Positions 29,919 through 41,835 of a stretch of DNA of 64,000 nucleotides are shown here, piece by piece. The position numbers and the translations under genes were made by a program. The stretch comes from Topomyia yanbarensis (taxonomy: Eukaryota > Arthropoda > Insecta > Diptera > Culicidae), in the NCBI RefSeq assembly GCF_030247195.1, contig NC_080670.1, forward strand, positions 38,655,934 to 38,719,933, read 5' to 3'. Each line of letters begins with the position of its first letter. Position 1 is the stretch's first letter. Below the pieces are notes generated by a model that was given only the letters and a program-made list of their open reading frames with translations, was not told where the DNA came from and did no database searches.

Positions 29919-32780
29919 CGATGAAATAGAACAACTAAAACTCATCTATGTTATTGTTCCTAGCCCAGTGTGGTAAATAGCTTTTGGCTCTATCAGTAGG
30001 GATCATTATTACTTCGGAGTGAAAATCTAAGCTGTTTACTGTTTTGTGTTGTGATTGTATTATGTTATCATTTACTATTTCCCTAGTTTTTCTTTCACTT
30101 CTTTTTCTCATCTAGTCAGGAAAATTATAGGACGACATGGCAAGTCACAAATCTCTGAAAGCTGATTGGTTGCAGAACTCACGCTTTGCTAAATTGTTGA
30201 TTTCACCGATAATATCAAAAATACATTAAAATTTTTCCTCATCGCAAGCATTTGAAACATGTTGATTGCTGCAACGGAAAACACAGAAAAATAACAAAAA
30301 TATTTGAACAAAGCTTTCCAGCGTGAGCTGAAGCACTGCTGACTAAGTTCGAGTGTGCAAAACATCTCACACAAAGCGCTGACCATTGGCAGCAGCAGAA
30401 AAACCCCGAGCCGTCATTCTTTCTTTCACCCAGCAAACCGTATCGCCATCGCTGCAACTTACCTGGAAATGCAAAACTTTCACAACGATGACAACGTTTA
30501 TGGGTGCCATTTCACCCCAACAATAAAACTACGCCGCTTACTGGTTCCACCTCGTAAGGTGCAATAATGGTAAACGTCATTCGTTCGAAAGCGATCCTAA
30601 AATCAAGAGTAACATATACGCCCCGCCATCCCAGGTAGATCACGCTTCAAGGTGTGGTCAAGATCTTTTCGCTCTAGACGAAGCGCTGAAAATTTCTGGA
30701 ATAATTCGATTTTGAATTCGCACGTCAAAGTGGGGTCGGCCCTTAATCTGCCGAACAATTGAACCCATCGTAAAACAAACAACGGCTAACGATCAATCGG
30801 GGTAAATATTTGCTAATGAAAGGTTTCTGCAAATGGGTGCTACCTGTTTCGGCCCGGTATTCCCGGTGAAGGCGAAGGCAATAAAAGTACGTTGACAACT
30901 AGCACGTCACCACACCACGGTTACAAACTAAAGGTGGGCATACAAGAGATGACCTACTTCGAATCAGGTAAGTGAATCTGCATGTGCACGAGTTCTGCGA
31001 ATGATGATGTTTTGATTCCCCTTTCGAATGATGTCCACGGAGAAGTTATTCCAATACAACTCTCAGATTTATTCGTATTCAAAGGTAGGAGAATTAACCA
31101 ATCTGTCGGCGACATATTTTCCCATTTAGTTCAAAGCGTGTTTTTTACAGAAATTCAGGACTGATTGGATTCTAACAGAACATTTTAGAAAGGTAAAAGC
31201 ATCAAAAGTAAAGCCCAGGCACTACATTCCAAACTTCGCGGCCAATACGTAGTGTGCATGACGATTCGGTTTGATGGATATTAGTTTTGATTCATGCTTT
31301 TGAAACATTTTACCATACACGGAATCCGTTGTAGTTTAAAATTCATCGGTGACATAAAGCGTACTTTTTAAAAATAATAAAAAAGTAGATCGAACATACC
31401 ACACATCCGAATGTCAACTCAGCGAGATATAGATATAGAAACAATTGATCTTAAAATAGACTCCCATCCAGCGTAGCACCGATGAGTGGACACTCGTTAT
31501 CACACTGAACGCAACACAAATTTCCATTGGTAATCCCAAATGATCCACATCCGTCCAATTTATTCCCCGCAGAGAATTTCGCCAGGGTCGAAAGTACAGC
31601 GTCAGTCACACGACCAACTCGGGTCAACTTTTGCTTCCAATTTGCCATTCCACCCTCCGATCAGTGACACCAATCGGATTATTCATTCTCTGTCGACCCT
31701 ACTCGGAATATTGTCATATGGTTGGGCGAAAATTTTGAATAAGTCATGGACTCACTGGATCGGTTGATCCAATGTCGAAAGAGTCACGTGAGCGCTGTAC
31801 CCCCAGGGACCAACCACCGACCGTCACGTTGCTGCTGGGTCCAACGCCACGTTTGTAGACCCCAATCATATGTAATTTGATATTCCAACCCTTTTTTAAT
31901 CGTGTCCTAATCTAACTCTTCTAATTTTAATCAAATCCAGACAAAGACGTCTAGCAAATCCAAGAATCAAACCAACACACACACATAACAAGCAACCAAA
32001 GTCAGCTGCGATCGCCGCATAGCAAAGCTCCAAAGTTCATTCACCGTGTCCCCATTTCTATTCGATTCGTTCTTTCCGCGCGCGCTCGCTGTGGATGTTC
32101 CCGCGGGGTTCGCTGCTGATGGTGGCTGTGATTCTTGGAGTATTCTTCTTGCCGCACACGCGATTTTCAGACACTGCGTACCGACGCAACTACGGTGTGA
32201 CCGAGCGGGAGGGAGGTGGGGGCGGTGAGCATTTTGCGCCGCTGGCGACGGCATCCGCATGATGCGCATCACGAATTTCCAGATTTCCGAAGAAATTTGC
32301 TCTACTCATTAGGGATTAGCTAGATAGAGAGAGAGCGCGTGTTTAGACGCGGTGCGAAGAAATATGAAAATAGGTCTTCTGAGATGTGCTGATTTCTCGA
32401 AGCTTAGCACATTGACGCGAAACTCCGAGACCGTAGACAAACACTCGTCTGTTGACCCAAATCTGAAAGTTTAATGTACTCATAAGAGTGCTTTTTTCGC
32501 GTTTGTCGCCGACTGTCTCGGTTGGTTTCTGTAATTTGGCGACATTCTCGAGTTCTAGATGGTTCTGATAAATCAGCTGATAGAAATGAAAATTAATAGA
32601 AAATATAACTTTTTAGAATAAAATAATTTTAATGCAGTAACCTACAGAAAGTTTCAAAACAAAACGAACTTATATACACTAGATAACAAGCCTCAAGGCA
32701 CAATAATTGGAGACTTTAGTGAGATGAGAGAGCTCACTTTCTTCCCTTATCTGAAAATACTCAAAATTTAACATCAAAAT
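29919..32780. other. No gene recognised; unique noncoding block
   Basis: The first part continues host-like AT-rich sequence. From about 30,300 to 32,400 it is GC-richer and CpG-bearing, without transposon signature. A minus-strand ORF of 101 codons at 31,967-32,272 is Ala/Arg-rich and unlike any known protein. It is a candidate for regulatory DNA near tal. Confidence 0.4.
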
Positions 32781-32789
32781 GACAACCCG

Positions 32790-32990
32790 TTTGAACAGTC
32801 AAAAGTTCACGCGAATATATAAACGGCTAGACGGTTATATAAACGAATTTAAACACGTGGAAGTATACACACGCTAACATACGCTACATAAAACATTCAC
32901 GTGATAAATCACGTTAACATAGAAATGCTTGGTCCCTTCGCGATAACACAAATATGGTCGCTAGACCGGCACCTTCTTTGACCTTCTTTC
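32790..32990 (+). repeat. Composite dispersed repeat, fragment
   Basis: AATGCTTGGTCCCTTCGCGA and CACGTGATAAATCACGTTAA match the right part of the composite repeat family (compare 61,870-61,920). Confidence 0.5.
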
Positions 32991-33559
32991 GGAACACTGC
33001 TAAATCAAGTGATAAATTGGCTCTTCACACCATATGCCAAATATGAGCTTTTACTAATAGCTCTATTTCACTCATAAGTAGAAGTTTCTATTGTGAAATA
33101 TAGGGAACATCGGATATAAAAAATCAAAATTCTATAAAAACTCCCACAATTACTCTGTATACCTCAAAACTTCAGGTTGCATAACATTTTTTTTTAAATG
33201 GACAACTTAGCTGAAAGCTGAATAATGATTGGAGATTACCGGACAAAGTTAGATAACTTCGAAGATCTAAAGAATTTTTGAAAATGTCCCATTCTTGGCA
33301 TGTGCGAGAAAGAGAGGCAGCGTATTATATTATATTAGAATATCTTTTTACCACTAAATCAGCTCATATTTCAGTCTTCTGCAATGTTGATCCTTTCATC
33401 TTCAGCTATACATTTGAGGATTTTCGGATTCTTAAAATGATGCTGATATTTTTTACTTAATTTATTGTTTGCATTGCCAATACTTTATACATGTTTACAT
33501 ACCAGCTTAAAAATTCTTGTGAGTAAACCAGAACCATCCGAATAAGTTTCTATTTGGAA

Positions 33560-33981
33560 TGAGGCTTCCGGTGCCAATTACCGTTCGATTGAGTGGTGTT
33601 TCGAAAAACGTCAACTTGTGTGCCTGTCTAATGGTCACGCATGCGAACACATAATCGCGATCAACCGCGCACACTGTACACGCCAAACTATATACTCCCT
33701 AGCACACATAACCTAAAAACACACACACTATCAAACAAGATAACATACAAACGCTCGATTCATTCACGATCATTCGCGCAAACCTACGCCCGCGATCTCG
33801 AAAGCATTAAAACGTGAACGCGAACGTTTTAGCGTTTATAAATTTAAAAACGCAGTCTCAAGCGTGAACATACGCTCATTCCCACGCGATCATGAAATTT
33901 TCAGACCCTCCCATCTTAAACTCAGTTAACGATTCTGACAAGTAGCCGATCCGAAAACCACAGCTTCAATTAAACCATTCT
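33560..33981 (+). repeat. Composite dispersed repeat, fragment ending at the satellite
   Basis: CGCGATCTCG, CAGTCTCAAGCGTGAAC and CGATCATGA match the family at 61,940-62,060 in the same order. The last recognisable phrase (GCTTCAATTAAACC) matches GCCTTCAATTGGACC at about 62,110, and the 9-bp satellite starts immediately afterwards. Confidence 0.55.
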
Positions 33982-36900
33982 AAAATGTTAAAAATGATAA
34001 AAATGTTAAAAATGTTAAAAATGTTAAAAATGTTAAAAATGTTAAAAATGTTAAAAATGTTAAAAATGTTAAAAATGTTAAAAATGTTAAAAATGTTAAA
34101 AATGTTAAAAATGTTAAAAATGTTAAAAATGTTAAAAATGTTAAAAATGTTAAAAATGTTAAAAATGTTAAAAATGTTAAAAATGTTAAAAATGTTAAAA
34201 ATGTTAAAAATGTTAAAAATGTTAAAAATGTTAAAAATGTTAAAAATGTTAAAAATGTTAAAAATGTTAAAAATGTTAAAAATGTTAAAAATGTTAAAAA
34301 TGTTAAAAATGTTAAAAATGTTAAAAATGTTAAAAATGTTAAAAATGTTAAAAATGTTAAAAATGTTAAAAATGTTAAAAATGTTAAAAATGTTAAAAAT
34401 GTTAAAAATGTTAAAAATGTTAAAAATGTTAAAAATGTTAAAAATGTTAAAAATGTTAAAAATGTTAAAAATGTTAAAAATGTTAAAAATGTTAAAAATG
34501 TTAAAAATGTTAAAAATGTTAAAAATGTTAAAAATGTTAAAAATGTTAAAAATGTTAAAAATGTTAAAAATGTTAAAAATGTTAAAAATGTTAAAAATGT
34601 TAAAAATGTTAAAAATGTTAAAAATGTTAAAAATGTTAAAAATGTTAAAAATGTTAAAAATGTTAAAAATGTTAAAAATGTTAAAAATGTTAAAAATGTT
34701 AAAAATGTTAAAAATGTTAAAAATGTTAAAAATGTTAAAAATGTTAAAAATGTTAAAAATGTTAAAAATGTTAAAAATGTTAAAAATGTTAAAAATGTTA
34801 AAAATGTTAAAAATGTTAAAAATGTTAAAAATGTTAAAAATGTTAAAAATGTTAAAAATGTTAAAAATGTTAAAAATGTTAAAAATGTTAAAAATGTTAA
34901 AAATGTTAAAAATGTTAAAAATGTTAAAAATGTTAAAAATGTTAAAAATGTTAAAAATGTTAAAAATGTTAAAAATGTTAAAAATGTTAAAAATGTTAAA
35001 AATGTTAAAAATGTTAAAAATGTTAAAAATGTTAAAAATGTTAAAAATGTTAAAAATGTTAAAAATGTTAAAAATGTTAAAAATGTTAAAAATGTTAAAA
35101 ATGTTAAAAATGTTAAAAATGTTAAAAATGTTAAAAATGTTAAAAATGTTAAAAATGTTAAAAATGTTAAAAATGTTAAAAATGTTAAAAATGTTAAAAA
35201 TGTTAAAAATGTTAAAAATGTTAAAAATGTTAAAAATGTTAAAAATGTTAAAAATGTTAAAAATGTTAAAAATGTTAAAAATGTTAAAAATGTTAAAAAT
35301 GTTAAAAATGTTAAAAATGTTAAAAATGTTAAAAATGTTAAAAATGTTAAAAATGTTAAAAATGTTAAAAATGTTAAAAATGTTAAAAATGTTAAAAATG
35401 TTAAAAATGTTAAAAATGTTAAAAATGTTAAAAATGTTAAAAATGTTAAAAATGTTAAAAATGTTAAAAATGTTAAAAATGTTAAAAATGTTAAAAATGT
35501 TAAAAATGTTAAAAATGTTAAAAATGTTAAAAATGTTAAAAATGTTAAAAATGTTAAAAATGTTAAAAATGTTAAAAATGTTAAAAATGTTAAAAATGTT
35601 AAAAATGTTAAAAATGTTAAAAATGTTAAAAATGTTAAAAATGTTAAAAATGTTAAAAATGTTAAAAATGTTAAAAATGTTAAAAATGTTAAAAATGTTA
35701 AAAATGTTAAAAATGTTAAAAATGTTAAAAATGTTAAAAATGTTAAAAATGTTAAAAATGTTAAAAATGTTAAAAATGTTAAAAATGTTAAAAATGTTAA
35801 AAATGTTAAAAATGTTAAAAATGTTAAAAATGTTAAAAATGTTAAAAATGTTAAAAATGTTAAAAATGTTAAAAATGTTAAAAATGTTAAAAATGTTAAA
35901 AATGTTAAAAATGTTAAAAATGTTAAAAATGTTAAAAATGTTAAAAATGTTAAAAATGTTAAAAATGTTAAAAATGTTAAAAATGTTAAAAATGTTAAAA
36001 ATGTTAAAAATGTTAAAAATGTTAAAAATGTTAAAAATGTTAAAAATGTTAAAAATGTTAAAAATGTTAAAAATGTTAAAAATGTTAAAAATGTTAAAAA
36101 TGTTAAAAATGTTAAAAATGTTAAAAATGTTAAAAATGTTAAAAATGTTAAAAATGTTAAAAATGTTAAAAATGTTAAAAATGTTAAAAATGTTAAAAAT
36201 GTTAAAAATGTTAAAAATGTTAAAAATGTTAAAAATGTTAAAAATGTTAAAAATGTTAAAAATGTTAAAAATGTTAAAAATGTTAAAAATGTTAAAAATG
36301 TTAAAAATGTTAAAAATGTTAAAAATGTTAAAAATGTTAAAAATGTTAAAAATGTTAAAAATGTTAAAAATGTTAAAAATGTTAAAAATGTTAAAAATGT
36401 TAAAAATGTTAAAAATGTTAAAAATGTTAAAAATGTTAAAAATGTTAAAAATGTTAAAAATGTTAAAAATGTTAAAAATGTTAAAAATGTTAAAAATGTT
36501 AAAAATGTTAAAAATGTTAAAAATGTTAAAAATGTTAAAAATGTTAAAAATGTTAAAAATGTTAAAAATGTTAAAAATGTTAAAAATGTTAAAAATGTTA
36601 AAAATGTTAAAAATGTTAAAAATGTTAAAAATGTTAAAAATGTTAAAAATGTTAAAAATGTTAAAAATGTTAAAAATGTTAAAAATGTTAAAAATGTTAA
36701 AAATGTTAAAAATGTTAAAAATGTTAAAAATGTTAAAAATGTTAAAAATGTTAAAAATGTTAAAAATGTTAAAAATGTTAAAAATGTTAAAAATGTTAAA
36801 AATGTTAAAAATGTTAAAAATGTTAAAAATGTTAAAAATGTTAAAAATGTTAAAAATGTTAAAAATGTTAAAAATGTTAAAAATGTTAAAAATGTTAAAA

Positions 36901-38880
36901 ATGTTAAAAATGTTAAAAATGTTAAAAATGTTAAAAATGTTAAAAATGTTAAAAATGTTAAAAATGTTAAAAATGTTAAAAATGTTAAAAATGTTAAAAA
37001 TGTTAAAAATGTTAAAAATGTTAAAAATGTTAAAAATGTTAAAAATGTTAAAAATGTTAAAAATGTTAAAAATGTTAAAAATGTTAAAAATGTTAAAAAT
37101 GTTAAAAATGTTAAAAATGTTAAAAATGTTAAAAATGTTAAAAATGTTAAAAATGTTAAAAATGTTAAAAATGTTAAAAATGTTAAAAATGTTAAAAATG
37201 TTAAAAATGTTAAAAATGTTAAAAATGTTAAAAATGTTAAAAATGTTAAAAATGTTAAAAATGTTAAAAATGTTAAAAATGTTAAAAATGTTAAAAATGT
37301 TAAAAATGTTAAAAATGTTAAAAATGTTAAAAATGTTAAAAATGTTAAAAATGTTAAAAATGTTAAAAATGTTAAAAATGTTAAAAATGTTAAAAATGTT
37401 AAAAATGTTAAAAATGTTAAAAATGTTAAAAATGTTAAAAATGTTAAAAATGTTAAAAATGTTAAAAATGTTAAAAATGTTAAAAATGTTAAAAATGTTA
37501 AAAATGTTAAAAATGTTAAAAATGTTAAAAATGTTAAAAATGTTAAAAATGTTAAAAATGTTAAAAATGTTAAAAATGTTAAAAATGTTAAAAATGTTAA
37601 AAATGTTAAAAATGTTAAAAATGTTAAAAATGTTAAAAATGTTAAAAATGTTAAAAATGTTAAAAATGTTAAAAATGTTAAAAATGTTAAAAATGTTAAA
37701 AATGTTAAAAATGTTAAAAATGTTAAAAATGTTAAAAATGTTAAAAATGTTAAAAATGTTAAAAATGTTAAAAATGTTAAAAATGTTAAAAATGTTAAAA
37801 ATGTTAAAAATGTTAAAAATGTTAAAAATGTTAAAAATGTTAAAAATGTTAAAAATGTTAAAAATGTTAAAAATGTTAAAAATGTTAAAAATGTTAAAAA
37901 TGTTAAAAATGTTAAAAATGTTAAAAATGTTAAAAATGTTAAAAATGTTAAAAATGTTAAAAATGTTAAAAATGTTAAAAATGTTAAAAATGTTAAAAAT
38001 GTTAAAAATGTTAAAAATGTTAAAAATGTTAAAAATGTTAAAAATGTTAAAAATGTTAAAAATGTTAAAAATGTTAAAAATGTTAAAAATGTTAAAAATG
38101 TTAAAAATGTTAAAAATGTTAAAAATGTTAAAAATGTTAAAAATGTTAAAAATGTTAAAAATGTTAAAAATGTTAAAAATGTTAAAAATGTTAAAAATGT
38201 TAAAAATGTTAAAAATGTTAAAAATGTTAAAAATGTTAAAAATGTTAAAAATGTTAAAAATGTTAAAAATGTTAAAAATGTTAAAAATGTTAAAAATGTT
38301 AAAAATGTTAAAAATGTTAAAAATGTTAAAAATGTTAAAAATGTTAAAAATGTTAAAAATGTTAAAAATGTTAAAAATGTTAAAAATGTTAAAAATGTTA
38401 AAAATGTTAAAAATGTTAAAAATGTTAAAAATGTTAAAAATGTTAAAAATGTTAAAAATGTTAAAAATGTTAAAAATGTTAAAAATGTTAAAAATGTTAA
38501 AAATGTTAAAAATGTTAAAAATGTTAAAAATGTTAAAAATGTTAAAAATGTTAAAAATGTTAAAAATGTTAAAAATGTTAAAAATGTTAAAAATGTTAAA
38601 AATGTTAAAAATGTTAAAAATGTTAAAAATGTTAAAAATGTTAAAAATGTTAAAAATGTTAAAAATGTTAAAAATGTTAAAAATGTTAAAAATGTTAAAA
38701 ATGTTAAAAATGTTAAAAATGTTAAAAATGTTAAAAATGTTAAAAATGTTAAAAATGTTAAAAATGTTAAAAATGTTAAAAATGTTAAAAATGTTAAAAA
38801 TGTTAAAAATGTTAAAAATGTTAAAAATGTTAAAAATGTTAAAAATGTTAAAAATGTTAAAAATGTTAAAAATGTTAAAA
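33982..38880. repeat. 9-bp satellite AAAAATGTT, ~544 copies
   Basis: The unit repeats without visible variation after one early variant (GATAA at about 33,996), over 4.9 kb. The plus strand contains no C. Because 9 is a multiple of 3, four of the six frames lack stops; one reads as (Lys-Met-Leu)n for 1,635 codons to 38,892, which is an artefact of the repeat and not evidence of a protein. The lack of divergence implies very recent expansion or an assembly effect. Confidence 0.98.
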
Positions 38881-39600
38881 AAAAAATGTTAAAAAAATTT
38901 TAAAAAAATGTTAAAAAAAATTTAAAAAAATGTTATAAAAATGTTAAAAAAAATGTTAAAAAAATGTTAAAAAAATGTTAAAAAAAAATGTTAAAAAAAT
39001 GTTTAAAAAATGTTAAAAAAATGTTAAAAAAATGTTAAAAAAATCTTAAAAAAATGTTAAAAAAATGTTAAAAAAATGTTAAAAAAATGTTAAAAAAATG
39101 TTAAAAAAATGTTAAAAAAATGGTAAAAAAATGTTAAAAAAATGTTAAAAAAATGTTAAAAAAATGTTAAAAAAATGTTAAAAAAATGTTAAAAAATGTT
39201 AAAAAAATGTTAAAAAAATGTTAAAAAAATGTTAAAAAAATGTTAAAAAAATGTTAAAAAAATGTTAAAAAAAATGTTAAAAAAATGTTAAAAAAATGTT
39301 AAAAAAAATGTTAAAAAAATGTTAAAAAAATGTTAAAAAAATGTTAAAAAAATGTTAAAAAAATGTTAAAAAAATGTTAAAAAAATGTTAAAAAAATGTT
39401 AAAAAAAATGTTAAAAAAATGTTAAAAAAATGTTAAAAAAATGTTAAAAAAATGTTAAAAAAATGTTAAAAAAATGTTAAAAAAATGTTAAAAAAATGTT
39501 AAAAAAATGTTAAAAAAATGTTAAAAAAAAATGTTAAAAATGTTAAAAAAAATGTTAAAAAAATGTTAAAAATGTTAAAAAAATGTTAAAAAAATGTTAA
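38881..39600. repeat. 11-bp variant satellite AAAAAAATGTT
   Basis: The array changes to units with seven A residues (11 bp) and occasional 10-13-bp slippage variants. The boundary with the 9-bp array is sharp. Confidence 0.9.
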
Positions 39601-41160
39601 AAAAGTTAAAAATGTTAAACATGTTAAGCACATTAAAAATGTTGAAAATGTTGTAAAATATTGAGAAATGTTGAAAAATGTTTAAAAAAATATTACAAAA
39701 TGTTACAGAACTTTACAAAATGTTAAAAAATGTTAAAAATGTGAAAAAATGTTAAAAGTGTTAAGAAAATGTTAAAAAAATGTTTTAAAAAATGTTAAAA
39801 TATGTTAGAAGAATTAAAAAAGTTAAAAAAATTTAAATAATGTCAGAAAATGCTTAAAATTTTTATAAAAAATGTTCAAGGATGTTCAAAAATATTCAAA
39901 TATGTTCAAAAATGATAAAAACTGTAAAAAATGGTAAAAAATGTAAAAAACTTTGCAAAATATTTAAAATGATAAAAAAATGTTCAAAAATGTATTTATA
40001 AGTTCAAAAATGTTTAAAAATGTTAAAAATGAAGTGGTTTAAAATATTAAAAAATATTAAAATTTTTAAAATATATTTAAGATGTTAAAAAATGTTAAAA
40101 AGTTAAAAAAAAGTTTAAGAAAGTTAAAAAAGGTTAAAAGAGATTCAAAAATGTTAAAAATGCAAAAAATGTAAAAAAAATGTTAGTACGTATTAAAACA
40201 CGTTAAAAAATTTAAAAAATGGTTTAAAAATATTAAAGAAGTTGATTTTTTTCCAAAATTTTAAAAATATTAAAATAATGGAAAAGGTAAAAAATGTCAA
40301 AAATTTTAAAATGTTAAAAAAAATATTTTAAAATGTTCAAAAATGTTTTGATATGTTATAAATGCTTTAAAACGTTTAGAAATGTTACAAAATGTTACAA
40401 AGTGGTTTGAAATGTTAAAAATATTTAAAATACAAGAAAATTTTAAAAATGTTAAAAAACATTCAAAAATATTAAAAAATGATAAAAATTTTAAAAATGC
40501 ATTTCTTTTATTTTTTTTATTTCGCTACGCTATGCCCGCCCGTGCTAAAAATGCACATTAATATTAAAATGTTAAAAAATGTTACAAAAAGGTGGAATTT
40601 TAAATGGTTGTTAAATTGTAGAACAGTTATAGATGTTAAATATGTGGACAAAATGATAAAAATTTCAAATATGTGAAAAATGTGATATAAGAAAAAAGCA
40701 AAATAAACTACAATTTGAAATATGTGATATTTAAAATGAGCGAAATTGTAACAAATTTTACAAAATGTGAAGAAACACCGTATGTGAAAAATTTAAAGTA
40801 TTCAAATGCGCGCAAAGTTTAAAAAATAAAAACATTATGAAAAATGTGATAAGTGTGAAAAATGTAAACAATATTAGCAATTTAAAAAATGCGAGAAATG
40901 TAGAAAATGTAAAGATATGATATGTTAAAGATGTGAAAAATGCGAAAATTTGAAGAATGAATTTATTGTGAAGCATGCAAAATATGAGCAAATTGTGAAA
41001 CAAATGATAAAATATAAAAAGAAATGTAAAAAACAGGTGCAAAATTGTATTACATGTGTAATATAGAAAAAAAAATGTTGCAAATGAGAAAAATATTAAA
41101 GATTTGAGAAATGGGCAAAATGTAAACAATTTGAAGCAGGTGAAAAATGTTCAAAATATT
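39601..41160. repeat. Decayed satellite
   Basis: GTTAAAAATG-like units become increasingly mutated and shift to GTGAAAAATG and similar forms from about 40,640. ORFs here, such as a Phe-rich one on the minus strand at 40,758-41,129, are by-products of the repeat. Confidence 0.85.
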
Positions 41161-41364
41161 TTTTTTCATTCATTTATTTATCATGCTCAGAGCGGTAGCT
41201 CCACGGAGCCTTGGCTCTTTGATAATGTGTAAAAAACATAGAAAAAGTGTTATTGATTATCGGTTGGATCTCGTGTATGCATCTTTCTATTGCGCGTGGA
41301 GACCTTCTTTCGGGTAACATTAGCCTGCACGCCTACCACCCTTGGGAGTCATTTACTTCTTTCT

Positions 41365-41835
41365 TGTCTTACACGTCGAGGTCATCATTGTAATAACCAT
41401 CTCGATTCCCACGATCAGATGTTCTTCCTTGCTTCTTGCATTTACGAATGACCAGAGTAAACCCGTCGTCGTTGTTATTAACTTCCTCACCGATCCTGCT
41501 AACAGTGTATTTTGGTGAGCTAGATGCTGCTTTTACATTTGTCGGTATGGCCTGAACGGCTGCCACAAATATGGCAACCGATTGGGGTTCAGGTATTGGC
41601 ATTGAAAGCTTTGCTTTGGATTAGAGCAAGCAATCGACTGAGATGATTTCTCTTGTGCATCTTCCGCGTAAGATTGTCCATAGTGTGCAGTATGATTACA
41701 GTATTTGCTCGTAGGGATTTGCCCTTCATAGGTACATAGCGTGGTTTGTTTAGTAATAGTTCCTTGAGTTTTGAATTGTATAGTCAGGTAGGGGGGGATA
41801 TGAATTTCAAACCGCGTGCGCACACATGTCAAATC
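41365..41835 (-). pseudogene. gag-like ORF1 fragment (zinc-knuckle region), remnant 1
   Basis: In two frames the minus strand reads PPYLTIQFKTQG, KQTTLCTYEGQIPTSKYCNH, TAHYGQSYAED and later DDGFTLVIRKCKKQGRTSD. This is the C-terminal part of a mosquito-type non-LTR gag protein with a CCHC knuckle whose first Cys (Ser here) and last Cys (Tyr here) are lost. The same pattern occurs at 45,925-47,230 and 58,130-58,400. A frameshift near 41,560 separates the pieces. Confidence 0.6.

Noticed and set aside
33982..38880. Telomeric repeat
   Set aside because: The unit is unlike TTAGG, dipterans lack telomerase-type repeats, and the array is interstitial between other sequences.
33985..38892. 1,635-codon ORF of repeating Lys-Met-Leu
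   Set aside because: It is a frame of a 9-bp satellite that is open only because 9 is divisible by 3. There is no unique sequence or conserved domain.
38881..39600. CRISPR-like array of short regular repeats
   Set aside because: There are no unique spacers and no cas genes; it is a eukaryotic simple satellite.
40758..41129. Phe-rich 123-codon minus-strand ORF resembling a membrane protein
   Set aside because: It is the complement of decayed A-rich satellite.
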